Part shown: positions 19,596 to 30,642 of the stretch, in pieces
How the letters are laid out: every line of letters begins with the position of its first letter
Numbering within the stretch: position 1 is the first letter of the stretch
Position numbers and translations under genes: made by a program
Notes under the pieces: model-generated
Seen by the model: only the letters and a program-made list of their open reading frames with translations
Database searches by the model: none
What the model was told of the DNA's origin: nothing
Assembly (NCBI GenBank): GCA_936440205.1
Contig: OW387140.1
Coordinates: 22,627,659-22,691,658, forward strand
DNA length: 64,000 nt
Reading direction: 5' to 3'
DNA from: Lepidonotus clava
Lineage: Eukaryota > Annelida > Polychaeta > Phyllodocida > Polynoidae

Positions 19596-20594
19596 ACAGG
19601 GCTCAACAATGCGCTTCCTTTGATTTAAAGCTTTTTATAATTATACGCTCATTATATCTAGGAGTAATTCGATAGAAGAAAAACATGTTTTCCATGATTA
19701 TCTTATTTATCGATCATAGAGGTGGCCTTCTGTTGTCACCCAGGGGCGGATACAGGTGGGGGGGGGCTAGATATATCAAATACTAAAACGGCATGCATTC
19801 GAGCACACACGCGCAACATTTTCTACGTCTGGTAGGGCCTAAGTTTAAGTCCCAACCAAAGGGGCAGTGGGGGGGGGGGGGGGTGGTCAGGGGGGTCAGG
19901 GGATCAGGGGATCAGGACCCCCAGGACCTCATGGATCCGCTCCTGTCACCTGATATATATGTAAAATCATCTACAAAGAGTTGGTTTTCCCAAGAATAAC
20001 CATTCGTCTTCATGTATGCTGGCCAGGTGAGAAGCTCAGGCTTTAGATTCAGGCCGCGTTGAGTGTCACCAAACAAGGCCTGACACTGACAGCAAGTCCC
20101 AGGAGCAGAAGTCAGAGTACATTTAGGTACATACCGGACGTCTGAGAGAGGCTAAGTGTAACCGGAAGTCAGGACACAGAGACCGGAAAGGGAAGAGGTG
20201 GCCGAAGGACGGGAGGCTCACTGTGCTCTAAAACATGGAGCCCAGTTCACTTTTACATGAGGCACTGCCGCTTGAGACTATTGTGTCGCTCAGCAATATT
20301 GGTGAAGAAAAGAAGGGGTGATCTATACTGGCAAGTTTAAACAACACCCAACAGGTGAAATAGCTTATCATACATGTACTGCATGTGATCTGTACACTAA
20401 TGCGTATCAGGATATCGGGGAAAACATAACACAGTTTTAGAATAACGCTGTGAATAGACTGATGTGCAGGTATATTTACAGGGGTAAATGTGTGATCAAT
20501 GTAGACTGGAGGCAGGGCGTGTTTGCATACTGTGGCATGTTTCTTAAATCCGTCCTGGGATGTTTGGTATTGGATGGATTGTGATCCGCCATAT
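19596..20594. other. Host spacer between the two LTR elements
   Basis: Apart from the MITE at 19741-19945, I see no gene, long open frame or clear signal in this kilobase. It ends at ATAT (20591-20594), the target duplication of E2. Confidence 0.5.
19741..19945. mobile_element. MITE with CAGGGGCGGAT ends and a G-run, copy 1
   Basis: The terminal inverted repeats CAGGGGCGGATACAGG and CATGGATCCGCTCCTG are flanked by a 5-bp duplication TCACC. The interior has long G runs (near 19757 and 19869). Two related copies lie at 44782-44947 and 51773-51900. It is non-autonomous and the superfamily is not determined. Confidence 0.7.
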
Positions 20595-21132
20595 TGAACT
20601 ATAGAGGTTTAATTATCCGTTTAAAGTTTATGCGTGTTTATGTTGTTGCGTTGTATAGATAATAACTAGCTCCATTCGCAGTCTCCCTCCTCGTCGACTG
20701 CGGTCGTCCAATACATAATTATAGTTCCCTTATCATGTAAGACGTGAACACTCGTTGTGAAAGGATTTGTTGTTTATTATCCGATGTCTAGTCGTTCCGT
20801 GACAAGAACTCGATTGACCATGATCAGTCCCGAGGTTAGAGTTCCCTCAAACACATTCAGTCAACGCTCCGCGCCCTAACACAATTTCTATATGCCTCTC
20901 TCCAGAACCTAGACTGCAGATTAAAGGTCCAACCTTCACAGGATGTTTACTCACACAGTGCTTGCAGCTACTCTGGCTAGCTAAGAGCGGAACACATTAT
21001 TATGTGGTGGTACGTCACACCTTAACTCCTCCCCCATTACACTTACTGTCAAAGTGAAACATTGGCTTACACGTGCGCTTCTAAGCTCACGTCATGCTAC
21101 CCAAACATGGACTGGCCACCCGCGTCAGTACA
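20595..21132 (-). repeat. E2 3' LTR
   Basis: This is a 538-bp direct repeat of 37778-38315. Read on the minus strand it starts TGTAC and ends GTTCA and contains an AATAAA signal in the context GATAATAAACAAC. Confidence 0.95.
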
Positions 21133-21133
21133 A

Positions 21134-21143
21134 TCGACGGCGG
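21134..21143 (-). other. CCGCCGTCGA motif in place of a polypurine tract (E2)
   Basis: On the minus strand, CCGCCGTCGA lies one base from the start of the 3' LTR, the same place as in E1. The neighbouring bases are not purine-rich. Confidence 0.65.
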
Positions 21144-22071
21144 CTAAGTTCGAGGATAGATATGATGGTGATCGATCCTTGATTAGTGTCATAACTTTGA
21201 GTTACCTTGTCACTAAATTTTAATAATAATTTTTTAGAATCTTCGTGTACAATGGTATCCATCATACAGTAAGATGTTTCAGTTTGTTTACAATGGTATC
21301 CATCATACATCGAGATTTGTAGTTATATATAATTAACTTAACCAATTTAAGGTTGAGGATCTTCCAATTTTACAGTACTCAATTAGTCAACCAGCAGTTC
21401 GCCCATATGCAATAGTACCAGCGACATTAATACAATGTACCTTATCTGAGTACTCAATTGTCTACCTCTAAAGACCAATATTAATAATTCACCAGTATTA
21501 CCAATGCAAAAGAATTCACACATCCAGTTGACAGGTCGGCGAAGGCCCAATAAAGAGGTGATCCCTATATATATTAACATCAAGTTTGTCCTTTCATTTA
21601 CAACAAAGCTAAGCGTTCAGCTCGTGCAGTTTTAGTTGTTCGGACTTATTTAACAACTTAGTCTTACTACATTTGATAGGTCTCCGTCACAATCAAAGTA
21701 GGTCGACATGAGATAAGTCTTCACGACTCCCACTACTCATAGTTGTTTTTTTCTTAGTTTTCGTTCCCCTTTTTCCGCACTCGAAACGATTAGGAATGAC
21801 TAGTATGTAACCTAGTCTAATACATTTGCAATTCGTTGCACCACAACATAGCACACAAATTACATGCACAGTTTTCAAAACCTTGCCAATGAACCGAGAA
21901 GGCAGTATTTTTTTCCAATTCAACAGGCAAGAGTGAACAGAAGGACTGTATCGTCTCCAAAACGACTGGGAAATAACTCACAACGCATACGGGCAAGGAT
22001 TATCACAACAACTCATGATTAACAAGACAATGAGCGGATTGTGAAAATTATCGTCTTGTTTACCCTATAAC

Positions 22072-22969
22072 ATGCAGAGTTCAAAGATTGACTATTCCAC
22101 CATTTTCAAGGAATCCCGTCAACAGAATAGTATTCGTCCAAAGGGCATTACTCTAATCCCCATGGTGAGGGATGAACAAGACGTCCTCACCAGAAGAGAA
22201 AAAGAGATAGACCTGTCATCCCATTACAATTGACTAGTGACCATGGGATATGCCATTCAGCTAGGCAAGGACACTTCGCTTCGAAACATTGATGAGGATG
22301 ATCAAGAGTTATGAAAAGACCGAAGTGTTTGGTGAACTCCCATATTTTTAGTGGTCAAGTCAAAAGTGGAAAGTGACAGGGGAGGATTTCTGACCCATCT
22401 GGTCCCGATTCCGAGCACCAACCCTCTGATGAAGCTCCCCATGATTTAGGACTAGATCACACACAATGCCCCAAACCTGGAGTTTTGAGGTGAGTAAGTC
22501 AGACAACCCTTATCTACCGAGAAGAGGGACCCAACATGTTTGGAATCCGGCAATCTTCCCGATGGACAATAACTGGTACAGAGCCCAAATGGACGGTCAG
22601 ATCGCCAACATCGGAAATGATCTCTTTTTGCATGACAACAACAGCACCTCTGTCATATCCTCAAGGAAATTCCGTCAATGGATCACTTGTTCAGTCAAGA
22701 AGCATTGCTCCGACTACCATCGTGAAGAACCAAATGGTTCAAGCATCAATGGGGACAGACAAGTTTAAGACGAAGTACAGGACATGTTCCCTTTGGAAAC
22801 AAGCGACTCAGCTATGGAAATATCACCACATGTCAAGGACATATTCACCGGATGGCACAGATCACGTCAAGCCACCAATGGAAGGTATCAAGGTAAGAGT
22901 CGGTCCATGCGATGCAAGGCCGTCTCAAGGTGCGGCATGGAGTATAAACCACTCGCTACCCACCATTGA
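22072..22969 (+). pseudogene. Antisense coding-like fragments in the E2 3' region
   Basis: Open fragments on the plus strand read coding-like: one contains ITLIPMVRDEQDVLTRREKE, another FPMDNNWYRAQMDGQIANIG. A donor-like AAGGTAAGAG lies near 22889. The family is not recognised, and the SGNH-like protein of E1 is not evident here. They may be exons of an antisense gene or a decayed one. Confidence 0.3.
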
Positions 22970-23581
22970 GAATTCCCCCCTCCCAGACCTTCTAAGACAA
23001 GAGTCATTAGAAGTAAGAGTCGGTGATGTAGATGTAGTATTAGGTCTACAGGTGACAGCTTTCGCTTCGAATGAATGACAATAGGTGGAAGAGAACACAA
23101 GAAGCATGTTTATCAATGCCCTTGAACATCACATATTTAGGATATATGTATGTTACTGCAAATCTTACTTTGCAAGAAAGTGACGAAGTGGACATGAATT
23201 CCAAGATGGACCAGTCTAATGAAATGACGACAAACCATTACAGGTTTTCACATAGGTTTTTCGTTATCTGTACTGTCCCACACCGGAACAGCACCTACAA
23301 CATATTACAATATAGCAAGTTTTAACAGTGAGAGAGAACTTCCGCGGTTTTACTACACCTTCAGATAGAATTTCTATAGGACACCTTTCCAAAGTCGGGC
23401 ACATGTCTTTTATCCCCAATGGGACATAAGCAGTGACAGTGAGATATTTGGACGCCCCTGCGCGTCACAAACACACGGTCATGGCATGGACATATTTACG
23501 CTTTGACTTGGAATACCCCGACCAGCGACTTTAGGTCGCGGGGCATTGATGCAGCATCTGCTCGCCCAGCAATGGTTTTAA

Positions 23582-23982
23582 GGTAAGTTGAGGTGTTTGA
23601 AGCAACGACACCGGTATCAGGAACAGGGTACACGCACCGTTCCGGGTTGAGCCGTCACAAGAAGGTGTATTTATGGTAAGTTTTTGCAAAGAATGATGAT
23701 GAGTTTTGTACAGAAGCCTTACTGTAACAATATTTTGGCCCCAGGTCCCTAAGAGTCGACCTGTTGCCATGGCTTTTTGAGATGATAAGAGTAGCGCTAT
23801 ACCTTCACCAGCCTATTTCTCTTTTCCCCTATAGGATTCATCATGCAATTACCATTTGGACGGAAGAATCTACACTATTACCACAATATCACGGTTCGCC
23901 TACCACCCGGTTGACCAATGGAAGCGGTAAGTGTGAATCAGGGACTAAAGATCCGCCCTACCAACACAGGAGAAAGGTAAGT
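23582..23982 (+). promoter_or_regulatory. Cluster of four splice-donor words antisense to E2
   Basis: GGTAAGT occurs at 23582-23588, 23675-23681, 23936-23942 and 23976-23982, with a fifth copy at 25930-25936. It parallels the antisense cluster in E1. Confidence 0.4.
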
Positions 23983-26182
23983 ACAAACCATGAAGTGAAG
24001 ATCTTTCAGACTTGCTTTTCCAATAACACAATTGTTTTTCAACAAAACATGCAACATGAAACATTTGTTTTTAACACAACATGCAACATGGAACATAAGT
24101 TTTTAGAGCTATTCCAGCAGCCGACCTCCATCAACAACTGAAATATACCCTTCCCCCCTTTGTTTTGAGGCTCCCGCCCATAGTTTTAAAGAGTACTATT
24201 TTACGGCGAGAGACCTCCCCTAGGAAGAATTATAGATGGTGTGGCGCATAACGGACCCCAACTTCCGAGAGCGTCCACCAAAGCTGACTCGCATCGTCGT
24301 GCGTTGTCTAGGTGTGGTAGGAAGGTTTCCTTCGCTACCACTTAACATCCTAATTGTTCACTCACTCAGTTCACAGCCCGCTGATGAGCTTCACATAGAT
24401 GTTCTTCCAACCCTTGATTATTGTGTTCGGAGCAATCCTGCTCCCGAAATATTTTTCTACCTTCTGCCTTATTTAGCATAATCAGTAGAGCCAACTAATT
24501 GAGGTCCTTGCCCCTTTTTAGCAGGTTTTTGCGAAATTATAGATTCATAATTACATAAATTATGTATAGTCAGCAAAACCCGATCAGCACCTTGTGAACC
24601 GAGTGGCTACTCACTAAATTCTATAATTTCTACTATTTTACCCGGGTCGAATACCCAATGGTAAACTTTCGACACAGAAATAACATCATAATTTCGACTC
24701 CAACTCTACTCACGTCAGGGTCTTTTCACAGATGCCTGTGTGAACACATGTAACCACTTTGTATGCGACAAATCAAAAAGCAATCATATCCAGCATCTGC
24801 AGGAGTTACTTTCGCTGAGTGTTAAAACAACCCGTAATGTCCCGTCACGAAATGAGGAGATTATTTTGGCGATACCACAACCATTTTATAGCACCGTTTC
24901 TCCCATGAGGTATCACAATGGGGGCGAAAAGGATGGATGACGCCTACATTCTGACCGAATGTTTTAGTATTATTACGCTAGTTCAGCATAATACGGAGCT
25001 TCTTATACTTCCCATGTATGGAAATAGTTATGTCAAATGATGCCATTCCCAGCAGAAGTCACGGATTTGACGCGACAGAATTCTTCGAGAAGATGTGCTC
25101 CCAAAAGGGTGTCACTGACCGTACGGGGTGCGGTAACATGACATATACTTCAGTAGAAGATATTCCGCATACCCTCTAGTTGTATTGCTAGAAGGCGGTC
25201 TTCCCCCTAAAAGCAGCAGTGTAGGACACATACTTTAGAAGTGGAATTTAGAGTATTACACTAAGCCGAGCACAGTCGTGTAATATGAAACTTACCCTGT
25301 GAGGTCTATAGATACGTGTAGACCTGGCCTACTCAAGAGCGCATCGCTCAATTACAAACAGTTAGTACCCGAGGAAATCGTTAACAAAGTACAATTTACC
25401 CAAAGGTTGTTATTTTACTAACCCCTCGATATGTATTTTGGCAAGTCATTGCCACGATGTTAGAATAAGGGTTATTAAACAATTACTTTATAATGGCATC
25501 GTCAATCCATCTCAGCGATAAAAGCACTTACCCTGCATCGTGAACAAATGTGTATCCAAAAGACATTTCAACAATAGTAGGGTAACCCTGTTGATAACTC
25601 ATAATTGTCTTTTGCTGATAATCCTGTGGTTTTCTTTAGTTCAGATTCACTTCTCAATGTTTGTTGAGTGTAGTATAGGTATTGTCACATACGGTAAGGT
25701 GCCATTTCCATCGCGAGGGCAGAATCCATCTCCTCGCGTGCAGTAAGTCTTGTTCATAACTCTTGCACTGTCCTAACCGTTGTCTAACAAACACAATACA
25801 AAACACATTGTAACGCAGATTTCCCTCTTCGACCCTTTACGTCATACACAAGGCAATATGAAGAAGTGCGTTACACACCCTATCGGCATGTTTGAGACAA
25901 ATGAAGTTTTTTCCTGGATGCAGGCGTTAGGTAAGTCATTTAAACTCGTAAACCTTTCATTTGTTCATTTTAGAGGAGTCTGTTGATCCCTCCTATTTAT
26001 CAAAGAGCAGTTGCTTCCTCTTGATTTTGATGAGAAGGATTGTCCACAGTTTGTACACTTTATATTTACGGCGTGACCGTCTGTCACAACCTTTTGTTCA
26101 CACGTTAATTTTAACGAACACTAGATACCTTACAATTCTCAATGTTGCACAATAATGATGGCTGTTCGTTTATGTGTTTTAT

Positions 26183-28408
26183 TTACGGGATTAGCGCTTC
26201 GTAAACAGCGCCCGTTCCTGCCCGGCTTGATTGGTCGCCAACTATGGCCGGAGCCGGTAGAGGTCTTGAACGAGGTTCCGGGGCCCCCAGGTCCGTCCAC
26301 CCAGCGTCCACCAACCGTGGAACATTTGCCGGTATTGGTGTTGCCAGTCCACATGAGTACTTTAAGAGTCTGGTCCTGGTGAGCGATTTAGATGTACCCT
26401 TCATCAACCTGGCTAGTTTCTTAGATACTACCAGTGTCTCGGGTAAGGGAATGTCAGCTGGATGCATTCCCGGTCGTGTCGCTGCACCTTTGAGTTTGGT
26501 ACCCCAATACATGGTTAATGTACACCGCCAACAAAACTGATTAACCACCGCATCATGTACCAGTACATGACCTTCAGTAAATGTGTGGTCATATGGTACG
26601 GCGAGTTCGCCGATGAAGACTGTTTCAGAGTGCGCTGGGGAGGCGAATTGGACGTAAATTCCATCCACCATCTGATGCAAAAGTCCTTTGCGTCTTTTCC
26701 ATATTACAACAACGATGCCCACAATAAGTATTGCGAGGAGAACAGCCAACACCGCTGTAGATGTCGGATGCGCATCTCCCTCAGGGCAAGGTGGCAGGGT
26801 GCCTTCCTTTAGTCTGTCCAGTGGATAAGCTGACGTCTTTGGCAATAATGATGACAGTGCCAGGCCTGTAGCTCCCCCTCTTAGTCCCCAACATTTCTTG
26901 GCGACACATCCTATCACAATTAGGGTGATGATGACGAACACTATTGAGGTGATGCCGAAGCCTCCTTGAAATCGGCCCCAGCGCCATTTCGTCTTCTCAT
27001 AGTGGACGTCTCCTGGGACGTCGTCCAGGTAAATGGCCATCTCGCCAAAGTCCGGATTTAACAAATAGTCCAATTTACAACGCTCGGTCACACCTCTCTT
27101 GTCTTTGCGGAGAAGTGCGGCAAGACAGGTTTCATCCGTTACTTTCTTCATGTAAGGGATGTCCTTGCACAAGATCACTGAATTTCCATAACACGTCGCC
27201 CAATTAAGATGTGTTATGGGGATGTAGTAGTTCTTACTGAGAGAAACAGCCACATACTTCGGTAGATCGATAATCTGCAGAGCGTCTTTACCCGCATTAT
27301 TGGGTAGGTTTATCGGAACAGGGAACGACAGAATCTCATAGACTCTGAATAAATGTTCCTCTGAAACAACAGGAATCCGGACGAAGATTAGTACACGGTG
27401 GTCCTGGCCCTCCTGGTCGGCAGCTTGTAGCGAGAATGTGGGCCTCGCATTATCATAGTAGAATGAAGGAGCTTTGAATGCCACATCGAACCGCGGATAT
27501 ACCTTCTTAAGGTATACTGTCACCTGTTGTACGGCCTGCTTCAGTGCCGTAGGTGGTACCAGTTCCATGGCTAATTTTCCTTGTAATAACAGTTGTACGC
27601 CTCGTCTGAATGCGTACGTCTGCGTCATTAAGTCCTAGAGATAGATTGTCGTTCCTAACCTATCCTCCAGTATTAGGGGCAGCAGACTGGTGAACAACTT
27701 CACTGCGCCTATTTCAAGGCGTTGTTCTACCATCATGTTTCTCGCCCGTCCCAAATAATATTCGTAATTAGTCATCCACTCGAGCACCTCGTCCATAAAC
27801 TGTTGCACTAGTTGGTCTTTTTGCTCAGTTTGGTTGAGAAGCTCTTCGAAATTCCGACTAAGGTTAGTAATAGCCTTGTCGTTAATTTTTATCAGCTGCC
27901 GGCTCAGGTCTACCTCCGCCTTTGAAGCGAAGTCTAGTCCAAGCCAGTGTCCTTCCGCTTCCTTAATTCCATTGCGTTTGCTCCGCTGGTATGGATCTCG
28001 CTGGTCCATCGGTAACGTTTCAAGCACTGCCTTTACCAGATGGGCCTGTCTTTTACGTAAGACAGTAGTGGTCATGTATAACCACTTTTGAGTTCTTTCA
28101 ATTACATCACATACCCCTGCGTACGCCCGTTTTATTCGTGTGTCGTGCTGGGATTGATGTTGTCGACAATATGCCACAACGCTTTCTGTGGGAGTTGCCC
28201 GGTCGGCCGGTCTTGGGATGGTGAAAGTGAAGCCCTGGCGGACATGGGACACGTCAGCCGTTGACATGAGTCTGCCGGGTTTCAGCACAATACCATACTC
28301 CTCCAAACTGATAGTCATTGCGTCGATAGCTCGTGGTGGTGCCTGAACTGACAGCATGACACGGACCATGCACAGAATGCACCAGGTTTTTAACCAAAGA
28401 GCCGCCAT
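26183..28408 (-). pseudogene. env: E2 envelope-like glycoprotein (broken)
   Basis: The ATG at 28408 sits in a good Kozak context (AAAGATGGCGG). A signal peptide comes first (hydrophobic residues about 9-21), then the conserved block GIVLKPGRLMSTADVSHVRQG, then an R-x-K-R site (RSKR, 142-145), matching the position of RIKR in E1. Helical and Cys-containing parts follow. Near the C-terminus come TM1 (GFGITSIVFVIITLIVIGC), a short loop with a conserved Cys-Pro, TM2 (TAVLAVLLAILIVGIVVVIW) and a cytoplasmic domain starting VDGIYVQFASP, with ATRPG and SCGLATPIP. It is shorter than E1 Env and has about one break. The cytoplasmic domain is the part most like E1. Confidence 0.75.
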
Positions 28409-28647
28409 CTTTGCTCGTTTACCAGTGCGCGTGGGTATCCCTTCCCAGTTATAGGAAGCCCTGTTTCCTGTTTCCGGTCCTTTCCGATCAACTATCCTCG
28501 TCAGTTTAGATAATACTTGTTCAGATATGTTCCGTATAAACGTACCACGTTTGACCCGTCTTTTGGTCAGTTTCCGCTACGTCGCCGTAGGAGAAGGACG
28601 AGCAAGACTGTCTTTCTTTCCAATCCGCCCTTCTGCACCGTCTCGAT

Positions 28648-29730
28648 ATGGATTCTCCAGGTGACGATTACTTCTCTTTCACCGTGGGGGATAATATTAC
28701 ACTCCACGTCAATCCGTGTGCCCTTGAGGCTGGGCAGCATTATTTGCTGCTACCAGTGGCGCCAGCTCCTTCGCTGGGAGGAGATCTGGGCGCCACGACG
28801 ATGCCTATTGTTCATCTTGGGTCCTCGACACCATCCTCTGAGGATCTACGACGCGGGCGCATGGTTGCCCTGCATTCCTCTCTGTCCACCTCCGTTCCCC
28901 CTCCTCATGAGCCTTCCGTTGAGCCTCCTCACGACTCTTCAGTCGCCGCTCCCACCACCACAGTAGACGACGACCCTCGGGTGCAGCTCTCACCGATGCT
29001 GGGATCCCCGCTTCCAACTCAGCCAGATCCCGTAGGGCCACATCCACGTAGTCCCGGGGCAAGTCCTCCGGTGGGAACGAGCCGGGAGGCCAAGCGAAGA
29101 CGTGTGGCTCCTGGGGACGACCCCCAATCACCAACGGAGGGTAGAGGCCGGTCGCGAGCAATTCAGCTCGCGACGAGCAGGGGCCGCGTTCAGATAGATA
29201 GAAGCGCGGCTTTATATCTTTCGGCTGGACTCGTTTCGATGGGGAGGATCTCAGTCTCCCCCTCAGGGTTCGTAGGAGGGCCTCGCGTGACGCCCGCCTT
29301 TGCGGTGATGTCGCCCGTTGAGGCTCTCCCTTTGAGTCCCGCGAGGTCAACGCCTTCACGCTCCGGTCCCCGGTCGTCGTCGCCCTCGAGCTCGCTTGGC
29401 AGTCCTCCAGCCACTCCAGGAGGTAGGACTGCTTCTGCTCGGGAGCGATGGACTCTAAGCCCACTGACCGGGACGTCGACGGCTCATCCATCGACGGTTC
29501 CACAGAGAGTTATTGTGTGTCGGCCCGGCCCTTTGATCGGTCCCTCGGCCACTCCACCCCTATCAGTTACCGTGAGATCAACACGTCCCCCGCGTCTCAC
29601 GGCCGCCGATTTGCCAGAAGAGGACCGCCGAAGTATGCGTTGGATAATTCGGCAGTTCCAGGCTATCAACAATCTCCGTGGGGTGTTGGAAGTCCTCGCT
29701 AACACTTTCAGCGAGGACGACCAGGAGTAG
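28648..29730 (+). CDS. Antisense 360-codon frame across the E2 accessory region
   Basis: This open frame lies on the strand opposite to E2, between env and pol. Both ends, which extend beyond the opposing minus-strand frame, read coding-like. The start (MDSPGDDYFSFTVGDNITLH) and the C-terminus (DRRSMRWIIRQFQAINNLRG, then an acidic end EDDQE) are rich in GNN codons. The middle is Ser/Pro-rich with a nuclear-signal-like REAKRRRVAPG. The start codon is an ATG at 28648 with G at +4. It could be an antisense regulator, by analogy with antisense genes of some retroviruses. It has no counterpart in E1. The reading could be a by-product of the GC-rich composition. Confidence 0.45.
   Translation: MDSPGDDYFSFTVGDNITLHVNPCALEAGQHYLLLPVAPAPSLGGDLGATTMPIVHLGSSTPSSEDLRRGRMVALHSSLSTSVPPPHEPSVEPPHDSSVAAPTTTVDDDPRVQLSPMLGSPLPTQPDPVGPHPRSPGASPPVGTSREAKRRRVAPGDDPQSPTEGRGRSRAIQLATSRGRVQIDRSAALYLSAGLVSMGRISVSPSGFVGGPRVTPAFAVMSPVEALPLSPARSTPSRSGPRSSSPSSSLGSPPATPGGRTASARERWTLSPLTGTSTAHPSTVPQRVIVCRPGPLIGPSATPPLSVTVRSTRPPRLTAADLPEEDRRSMRWIIRQFQAINNLRGVLEVLANTFSEDDQE
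28805..29491 (-). CDS. E2 accessory frame, sense strand, overlapped by an antisense frame
   Basis: The frame has about 228 codons from the ATG at 29491 (a GTG at 29503 opens the frame). The C-terminal half reads coding-like: PRDYVDVALRDLAELEAG, a WWW run, then a charged helix (RLKSREEAQRKAHEEGERRW). It occupies the position of the 323-codon accessory gene of E1, but no similarity is visible. It shares its DNA with the plus-strand frame 28648-29730. One or both may be real. Confidence 0.4.
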   Translation of the reverse strand: MDEPSTSRSVGLESIAPEQKQSYLLEWLEDCQASSRATTTGDRSVKALTSRDSKGEPQRATSPQRRASREALLRTLRGRLRSSPSKRVQPKDIKPRFYLSERGPCSSRAELLATGLYPPLVIGGRPQEPHVFAWPPGSFPPEDLPRDYVDVALRDLAELEAGIPASVRAAPEGRRLLWWWERRLKSREEAQRKAHEEGERRWTERNAGQPCARVVDPQRMVSRTQDEQ

Positions 29731-29763
29731 CGCCGGCACAGGCAGGTCTGATCATTCGCAATT

Positions 29764-29931
29764 TTATTTCGTATAAAAAGGTCCCATGTACACTCCCCTG
29801 ACGGGCCTTTGTTTGCGTATGATCGACCGTTTCGCATTCAAGGGGACAATGACAGTTCCATCGCGTTGGACCGGTACCATAGGACAAGTCCTCGGTCCCT
29901 CATAGGGTTTGATCGACAGGCAGTTTCCCAT
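29764..29931 (-). CDS. Conserved 55-residue acylated basic protein (E2 copy)
   Basis: These 55 residues start MGNCLSIKPY, a textbook M-G-x-x-x-S myristoylation signal with Cys4 available for palmitoylation. The middle is DGTVIVPL, then a basic stretch (KRSIIRKQRPVR), ending GVYMGPFYTK. The E1 copy aligns over the full length without large gaps. It lies between pol and the next accessory frame, as in E1. Choosing Met at 29931 rather than the in-frame Met five codons upstream is supported by the match to E1. Confidence 0.75.
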   Translation of the reverse strand: MGNCLSIKPYEGPRTCPMVPVQRDGTVIVPLNAKRSIIRKQRPVRGVYMGPFYTK

Positions 29932-30642
29932 GATGAATGCTTTCAATCACATTCAAGATCCATCTGGTAAGTCCGTCAATCATTTTATGTCCGTTAGGTT
30001 AAGTCCGCATGGTGTTTCAATCCTTTCGATGAAGTTTCATGTAGCGAATGGTAGAAGTCATCGCCCGTTGACTTTGTGCAGTATGTTTTCGTTTCCACGA
30101 ATTGATTGAATGTGAACACATCCAATGGTTTAGGTGGCTAATGCATGGTTCGACGCTATGTGCCAGCCTATGTAGACGCATGAGAGCCCTTGTCGCCGCG
30201 TCATCGGGTCCCATGGTGCGTGGTTTAGAAATTGTAAATTTCTATTTCAGCAGCTTAAGCACAAATCCTGCGTGTCTCTCCGAACCAGCTTCCAACTAAA
30301 CTCTCCCTCAACTTTCCACAAACATCTCAACAAAATGCAAGTGGTTCCATCGCCCTTAATTATTCATGCGCCATCGCTTGCGCTTCCGCTCACTCCATCC
30401 TCTCCTTATAGGGTGAGGGAGAGCGATGTCCGCCAATTTTGGTCGGATGCTGTCCTCTGACGTCAGCAGCCAGATCTATTAATTTGTTTGCCTTAGAATT
30501 ACAGAAGTTCACTTTTTCTTACTATCTGCAATAATAATGACATTGCTTGAGAGTGGTAGTAAGTACCAGCTTATCAGTACTCGGGCGTGGCTACCGCTCT
30601 TATCATAGATGCGTTGGTGCACCTGTCTTAATGCGCAGTTTC
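29932..30642. other. E2 segment between pol and the 55-residue gene
   Basis: Only short frames are present. A 65-codon minus-strand frame (30214 to 30017) begins MGPDDAATRAL and has no visible match in E1. A GGTAAGT donor lies on the plus strand at 29966-29972. Confidence 0.35.

Larger units (their letters stand above)
21144..26182. other. E2 3' region: long stretch between env and 3' LTR
   Basis: These 5 kb hold no recognisable sense gene. Near 21250-21310 an 18-base word CAATGGTATCCATCATAC occurs twice. The plus strand (antisense to E2) has five GGTAAGT donors (23582, 23675, 23936, 23976, 25930), against two on the sense strand (25290 and 25523, read as ACTTACC). Coding-like antisense fragments lie at 22072-22969. 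Confidence 0.55.
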
